A stretch of DNA of 64,000 nucleotides, from positions 3,587,803 through 3,651,802 of the forward strand of contig NC_087380.1 in the NCBI RefSeq assembly GCF_963675165.1, in the 5' to 3' direction. The stretch comes from Halichondria panicea (taxonomy: Eukaryota; Porifera; Demospongiae; Suberitida; Halichondriidae). Below the pieces are notes generated by a model. The model saw only the letters and a list, made by a program, of their open reading frames with translations. It searched no databases and was not told the DNA's origin. Shown piece by piece: positions 59,200-64,000 of this stretch (within the stretch, counting starts at the first letter, position 1; each line of letters begins with the position of its first letter). The position numbers and the translations under genes are program-made.

Positions 59200-62100
59200 T
59201 TAAAGACAAGCAGTTCTGAATGAGTCCATTAAGATGTCTTTATCCAAATTGTAACCTGCAACGATGAGAATAAAAAAATCACAACAATGTCAAGCACAGT
59301 ACAGTTACAGTGAATAGGTAGGCCAAACCACACCCAAAACGTCGTATCTGGCTGTAATAAAATTACAAGCATTTAGTATATGTAGCGAGTCACATTTCAG
59401 GGCAAGTTTTGTTCAGTATGATCAAGCTAACAATCTGTGCCAAACGATACCGAGGTAACCGTACTTCAGAGAGCCGTATTAGCGAGAGTACTGTATAAAT
59501 CAACTGAAGGTGCACTCACCAATAAACACGAGCCTGTTGATCCTTCTCTCACTACCCCACTCAGTGGAGGGCTCCTTCTCAAACAGCTCGTATACCCCTT
59601 GCACGATCACACGTCTGGTCTCCCCGACGACTGACAAAACGCCCTGGGGGGGGGGGGGGGGGGGTGGGGTGGGGTGATGGGGAAACATTAGCACAGTGTT
59701 GTGGGTGACTGGGGGAAGGATGGTACCCCAATAACGCATGTCTGGCATCTAAAATTATGCATGACAGATACACTGTGAGGGCCATTATCAATTAATGAGG
59801 ACATTCATAGGCCAGCAATGCTCAGCTGTGGAGCACATCCATTACCTGGCTGTATTATAATTAAATGCGTATAGCCTTACATGTTTGCACTTGGAAGGCA
59901 ATACGTTCACTGCAGGGTGTCTTACAGAATTTTGAAGTAAGAGGGGGGGAATAGGCCACGCAGAGTGTATCGCCAATTAGGGGGTCTGGCTCGAAAAATG
60001 GTTGTTAAGAAGGTAGTCTGAGGTGAATATTCTGGTGGGTTTTGGGCATTAAATTTAGTATTGTCGTATATCGTACGTAAATTATTTTTGGCAACTTAAT
60101 GCACATTTTAGGGGGATTTGAACCAGGGGGATACACCCTTCCCCCTCTACGACACGTACCCCTGCATTGTATATGATAGTCACAGTAACATGCATAACAT
60201 GCCACAAATCACGGTACATGTACCTTCATCCGCATAATCTCCATGGTCCTGCCCTCTCTGTCACGCCCACTCTTTTCCCATAGCAATTCCTATAGGGGGC
60301 ATACAGTGGCGATAAGGACACCTCTTTCAACAAAAATGCGGGCCACACAAACTCTTCTCAGGCCCGCCCATTTAACTTTCGCTTGCTCCTAATGGGCTGT
60401 AAAGATCGTGACAATAAGCTTTTGACATTTTTATGCATGTTGGCCTTTGACCTTTTTTATGTACGCTTGTAAAAAAATCCACATCCTGTATCAATGAGAA
60501 ACTAGAAAGTTAGTTGTATGGCCCAATCCTTTGCGCTACAGCTCTGCCACATACGTACTTGGAGCCAGCTGTCCAGTTTGTCCTCCAAGACATCTTGCTC
60601 AACTTCAAATGTCACTGTACGCACCGCCTAGAAAAATAAAAATGTACAGTATACTTTAGCTGGAAGAGAATACTGCGCTTACATCGTTGATATGTCCATC
60701 ATTGGAATGGGACGATTGAGTACATGGAATGGACCTTGACGTACTATCGTAAGCATGCAGATCCAGAATGAGACCCAGGTCGATTTTGGAACGGAGTGTT
60801 TCCACCATTTTAGCCATACTGTTGATGTCACTACGCAGGAGAAATCAAAACATTGTGTAATCAATCTACAAACTAGCCTCCTTCACACAGGCGAGGAGGT
60901 GGGCATGTTGGACCGAAGCTATCTCTACAAACACATGGTAGCTAGAGACAGACATCTAGACAGTTTGATACTACTGGGGTGAACAGGTGAACAGATAACC
61001 ATGCAATCTCACATAATAAGGCTATGAAATTGTCTGGATTGTGGGTGCTATAAAACATACCTTATTCTACTTTTAATGGCCTCCAGTTGTTGCTTAGTGA
61101 CCAAGTCTGTCTTGTTGACCAGAATAATGTCTGCAAGAGCGACTTGTCTGTAGAAAATAAACTCAGAAAATGTCACAGAGCAATATTGATGATAAGAGAC
61201 TGACCTAATGGCTTCATTGACAGAACCATCTTGTTTCTTTTCATCCAGCTGCTGGCTACAATGCTTGGAGTCTATTACAGTTACTATACCTGGGAGAAAA
61301 GTACATGAAAACTATCAGAGGTACATGTAGGAATAGCGGCTAAGTGAGCACAGAGTTAAAAAGTATTTGTAGCCAATGTACATGTAAACAGGCACAATTG
61401 ATATTAATTATGAAGTACTTTTTAACGTACCCCCACGGCCACCATACCCTCACCCACTCACCATCAAGATAGATCTCGCTCCCCAGACCCTCGTCGAGCC
61501 AAAAAATAGAGGCAATGGGACCCGGGTCGGCCAGGCCAGTGGTCTCCAAGAGAATGTAGTCAAACTTGCCCTTCTTCTCCATCAAGCTCTCTATTGCCTT
61601 CACGCCAACATCTCTAGGTGTGTGTGAGGAGGCGTTATACGTATAATACAAGTAGGCTTCAGTAGTCCACTTTTAGAGAGAAATCCTCAAAGGGTTTGGT
61701 CCCAAAATTCTCCACCAACACTCCTTTACTAGACAAAACGAACATACATGTACATGTAGACAGCCGCTCCTGAACTTACACCCTGCACCCCCACACACAC
61801 TCTCACTTGACGGAGAGCAGCATAGAGAGCCGTTCCTGAGCAACACCTCACACCCATACCCACACACATCACACCCCACACCCCACACACACCCTCACTT
61901 GACGGAGCCGCATAGAGAGCCGTTCCTGAGCAATACCTCACACCCACACACATCACACCCACACACACCCTCACTTGACGGAGCAGCATAGACAGCCATT
62001 CCTGAGCTCCAGCCACTCTTCAAACAGCTCTCCAGACTGACCTACTGACATAGACTTCTCCACTGCACTACCTGTGAGAGGAGTAGTGCTTTACACATAA

Positions 62101-62559
62101 CTACGATCTTTTGTATAGGATACTCTTACAGATTGTAAAAAAAATTTTTTACACATAATTACCATGCCAGTATCAAGATACAAATCTAAAACCTTATTAC
62201 CACCTACGCATTATTAATTATGACTGTATAGATCTCTAAACTGACTTTGGAATTATTAACCTTTCGAAGCATATCTCAATATTCTGATACCTCACCTTCC
62301 CCGAACTCGTTCAGGATGACGGCTATCTTCTTCTGATGCTGTTCAGTGAGGATGTAGTTCAACAGAGTCGTCTTACCAGCACCTGCATGATAGGGGGGCA
62401 CAAGATCAATTCTACCACCCACAGGATCGGAGTACAGGGCACAGTATTATTAAAGTTCTTCCAAAACCTACCCAGAAACCCAGTAATTATTGTGACAGGA
62501 ATTTTGACTATGGGAGGTATAGGTACCAGCTCTGGGACATCATCTTCTGAGTCTGACAT
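59200..62559 (-). CDS. ZNG1: ZNG1 / COBW-domain zinc metallochaperone GTPase
   Basis: Eleven exons, 352 aa, minus strand: 62472-62559, 62296-62382, 61975-62071, 61462-61613, 61205-61289, 61061-61147, 60683-60830, 60559-60627, 60224-60289, 59520-59643, 59200-59255. G3E-family GTPase: Walker A GAGKTT (30-35), CxCC metal motif NGCLCCSVK (Cys85, Cys87, Cys88), switch-region [14 protein letters not shown] (181-184) for guanine specificity, and a C-terminal COBW domain ([11 protein letters not shown]). In animals ZNG1 delivers zinc to METAP1. The N-terminal docking motif usually written CPELVPI reads VPELVPI here (residues 8-14). It is shorter than the human protein (about 395 aa) by a truncated C-terminus. 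Oddities: the exon 3 end is tandemly repeated in the next intron, and the exon 10 acceptor is preceded by a poly-C tract. Confidence 0.93.
59646..59664. repeat. Poly-G run (poly-C on coding strand) at ZNG1 acceptor
   Basis: Nineteen G in a row followed by GGGGT units, directly against the exon 10 acceptor. It serves as a C-only polypyrimidine tract for ZNG1. Confidence 0.75.
61790..62012 (-). repeat. Tandem copies of a ZNG1 exon-3/intron-3 boundary
   Basis: About 3 units of GCTCAGGAACGGCTCTCTAT, GCTGCTCCGTCAAGTGAGGG and GTGTGTGGG-rich spacer. The first (rightmost) is the genuine exon 3 end with its GTGAGG donor; two further units near 61920 and 61840 repeat both exon end and donor, and a partial one lies near 61775. 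Confidence 0.8.
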
Positions 62560-62834
62560 GACTTTGACCAGAGCAAGTCTTTTTTTACTTTTCTGGGACT
62601 CAAAGGTGGGTGGGGATTGGATAAAAGGGGAGTGGCTCAGTTGCTGCTGAGCTCAGTTTTGATCGAGTGTGCGATCCTCTTTCTCTAAGATCTAATTGCC
62701 GGAATCTAGATGATCTGTTGCTCTGTTGCAGTTCAGTATGAGTGGAAATGTTCTTCTGGTGAAAAACAGGAGTCAAGTAAAAGGAATAAGGTAGATCTAT
62801 ATCTATAGAGTAGTATCTAGACTATTAATAATTA

Positions 62835-63634
62835 ATTTTATATCGATAGATACCGTACTGTATAGAGTAAACAATGGAACTTCGAACAACACGGATTTTT
62901 GAACGATTTAGCACCACGGTAAGCAAAAACAAACAGCGATATGCAGAATCTGACCCTACACAAGCCGACTTACATGCCTTAGGAACAAGCTGGGTTGAAT
63001 AGCAACATCGTAGCTCTTGCAATGATGACGTAATAATCCAGAAAACAAAAGTGTGCGATAGTTGGAATTTCGAAAAAAGTAATGTATCCCCGAACCGAGG
63101 TACTTGCCGCTTTAATTAGCTAATATCGAGCTTCCCATCAGCTTTAGTATGTCCTATTTAGGTATGTAGTGAACATAAGCAACACACTAAAATTACTTCA
63201 CTGCTACTCAAAACTGTATACAACCATCCACGTGGGTGTTAAAAGTGCTGATTCAGCACTTACTGTTCGAAAGTTTATTGTTTGTTTTGAGTAGCAGTGA
63301 AGTAATTTTAGTGTTGCTTATGTTCACTACATACTAAATAGGACATACTAAATAGCTGATGGGAAGCTCGATATTAGCTAATTAAAGCGGCAAGTACCTC
63401 TGTTCGGGGATACATTACTCTTTCCGAAATTCCAACTATCGCACACTTTTGTTTTCTGGATTATTACGTCATCATTGCAAGAGCTACGACGTTGCTATTC
63501 AACCCAGCTTGTTCCTAAGGCATGTAAGTTGGCTTGTGTAGGGTCAGATTCTGCATATCGCTGTTTGTTTTTGCTTACCGTGGTGCTAAATCGTTCGAAA
63601 ATCCGTGTTGTTTGAAGTTCCATTGTTTACTCTA
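62835..63634. repeat. Large palindrome with about 350-bp arms
   Basis: Arm 62867-63214 is about 97% identical to the reverse complement of 63284-63634; the loop is about 69 nt. A further outer block (TATATCGATAGATAC, 62840-62855) pairs with 63894-63910 once the nested MITE is removed. Could be a foldback element or an inverted duplication of a promoter segment. Each arm holds a short ATG-initiated stretch (15 codons from 62873) followed by GTAAGC, like a first exon. Confidence 0.85.
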
Positions 63635-63888
63635 GCGGGTATATTTCGAGGGTAAAAATTCTACCTGTATCATGTGTACATGTACCGTATAGAGGGTATA
63701 TTTCGAGAGTATAAAAATGTTCGTGGTTTTCGCAGATTAAGCATGTACCGCGAACATTTATAACCGCGAATTTAATATCGCATGCATAATTATATGCTGC
63801 AAAAGGCTGCTATTCCATGAAAATGAAATCCGCAAAAACCTTTCTAAAGGCATTTTCATGAACATTTTTACCCTCGAAATATACCCGC
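63635..63888. mobile_element. Tc1/mariner-like MITE nested in the palindrome
   Basis: 254 bp with 24-bp terminal inverted repeats starting GCGGGTATATTTCGAGGGTA and TA on both flanks (63633-63634, 63889-63890). Subterminal repeats contain GAACATTT. It interrupts the outer part of the right palindrome arm, so it is younger. Confidence 0.8.
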
Positions 63889-63972
63889 TATACAGTATCT
63901 ATCGATATAAATTATTGTAAACTGTTAGATTAATGTTTTACTTCAGGAACCTTCTTGAGGGGTCTGGTTACT

Positions 63973-64000
63973 ATGACAGATCCCGTTGCATTCAGCATAT
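63973..64000 (+). other. Possible 5' coding start cut by window end
   Basis: After an acceptor-like TTTTACTTCAG (about 63937-63947), an ATG at 63973 opens MTDPVAFSI to the edge. Too short to identify; may be noise. Confidence 0.2.

Larger units (their letters stand above)
44497..59265. repeat. Right copy of direct B-C segmental duplication
   Basis: Partner of 9303-23195, with intact B2 and C2, running into the last exon of intact ZNG1. It is longer than the left copy because C1 has deletions and C2 has extra elements. Confidence 0.85.

Noticed and set aside
1-59265. Dismissing the duplications as purely an assembly artefact of a heterozygous genome
   Set aside because: Not adopted as the main reading: one pair is inverted, the C copies are strongly diverged and the left block carries a ZNG1 tail remnant. 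It remains possible for the near-identical B1/B2 and is listed as a refutation test.
61673-62016. Overlapping minus-strand ORFs rich in CGVGV/LYAAP
   Set aside because: Products of the tandem exon-end/GT-rich minisatellite in ZNG1 intron 3.
1-64000. tRNA and rRNA genes
   Set aside because: Looked for tRNA B-box-like GGTTCGANTCC with cloverleaf context and rRNA-like blocks; none convincing by eye.

Overview
The window looks like metazoan nuclear DNA from a sponge, most likely a demosponge; the repeat families and the beta-helix/multi-TM gene family remind me of Amphimedon, but I cannot confirm a species from sequence alone. It is AT-rich, has many short introns (about 50-100 bp) with GT-AG borders, and carries many small terminal-inverted-repeat elements. 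I reconstructed the spliced genes by hand from splice signals, reading-frame phase and paralog comparison.

Layout, left to right: (1) 1-7686 (+), the 3' two thirds of adhesion-GPCR gene A1, with Ig, FN3, HormR, GAIN/GPS, 7TM and tail. (2) 10688-16744 (+), complete adhesion-GPCR gene B1 with signal peptide, IgGFc-binding domain, EGF-like piece, HormR, GAIN/GPS and 7TM. (3) 17972-22994 (+), C1, a decayed copy of a Death-domain/RING-like/TRAF-zinc-finger gene. (4) A non-LTR reverse-transcriptase remnant near 23.3-24.4 kb (-). (5) 24851-29680 (+), intronless gene D, a beta-helix repeat ectodomain on a multi-pass membrane domain. (6) 31440-33267 (+), B3, a broken fragment of the B family. (7) 33554-43376 (-), A2, a complete copy of the A gene in inverted orientation. 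(8) 45947-51994 (+), B2, a complete copy of B1. (9) 53250-59081 (+), C2, the intact copy of C. (10) 59200-62559 (-), a ZNG1 (COBW-domain) zinc-chaperone GTPase. (11) 62.8-63.9 kb, a large palindrome with a nested MITE.

Two segmental duplications shape the locus. Positions 1-7974 are repeated in inverted orientation at 33269-41159 (the A genes). Positions about 9303-23195 are repeated directly at about 44497-59265 (B plus C). The left B-C copy ends in a decayed remnant of the last ZNG1 exon, so the right copy next to intact ZNG1 is probably the parent.

A, B and D are predicted cell-surface receptors with large recognition-type ectodomains. C is a predicted intracellular Death/TRAF-type signalling protein that was duplicated together with B. 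A surface-recognition cluster linked to a signalling adaptor (immune-like or self/non-self) is a reasonable hypothesis, but it rests on domain content and linkage only.
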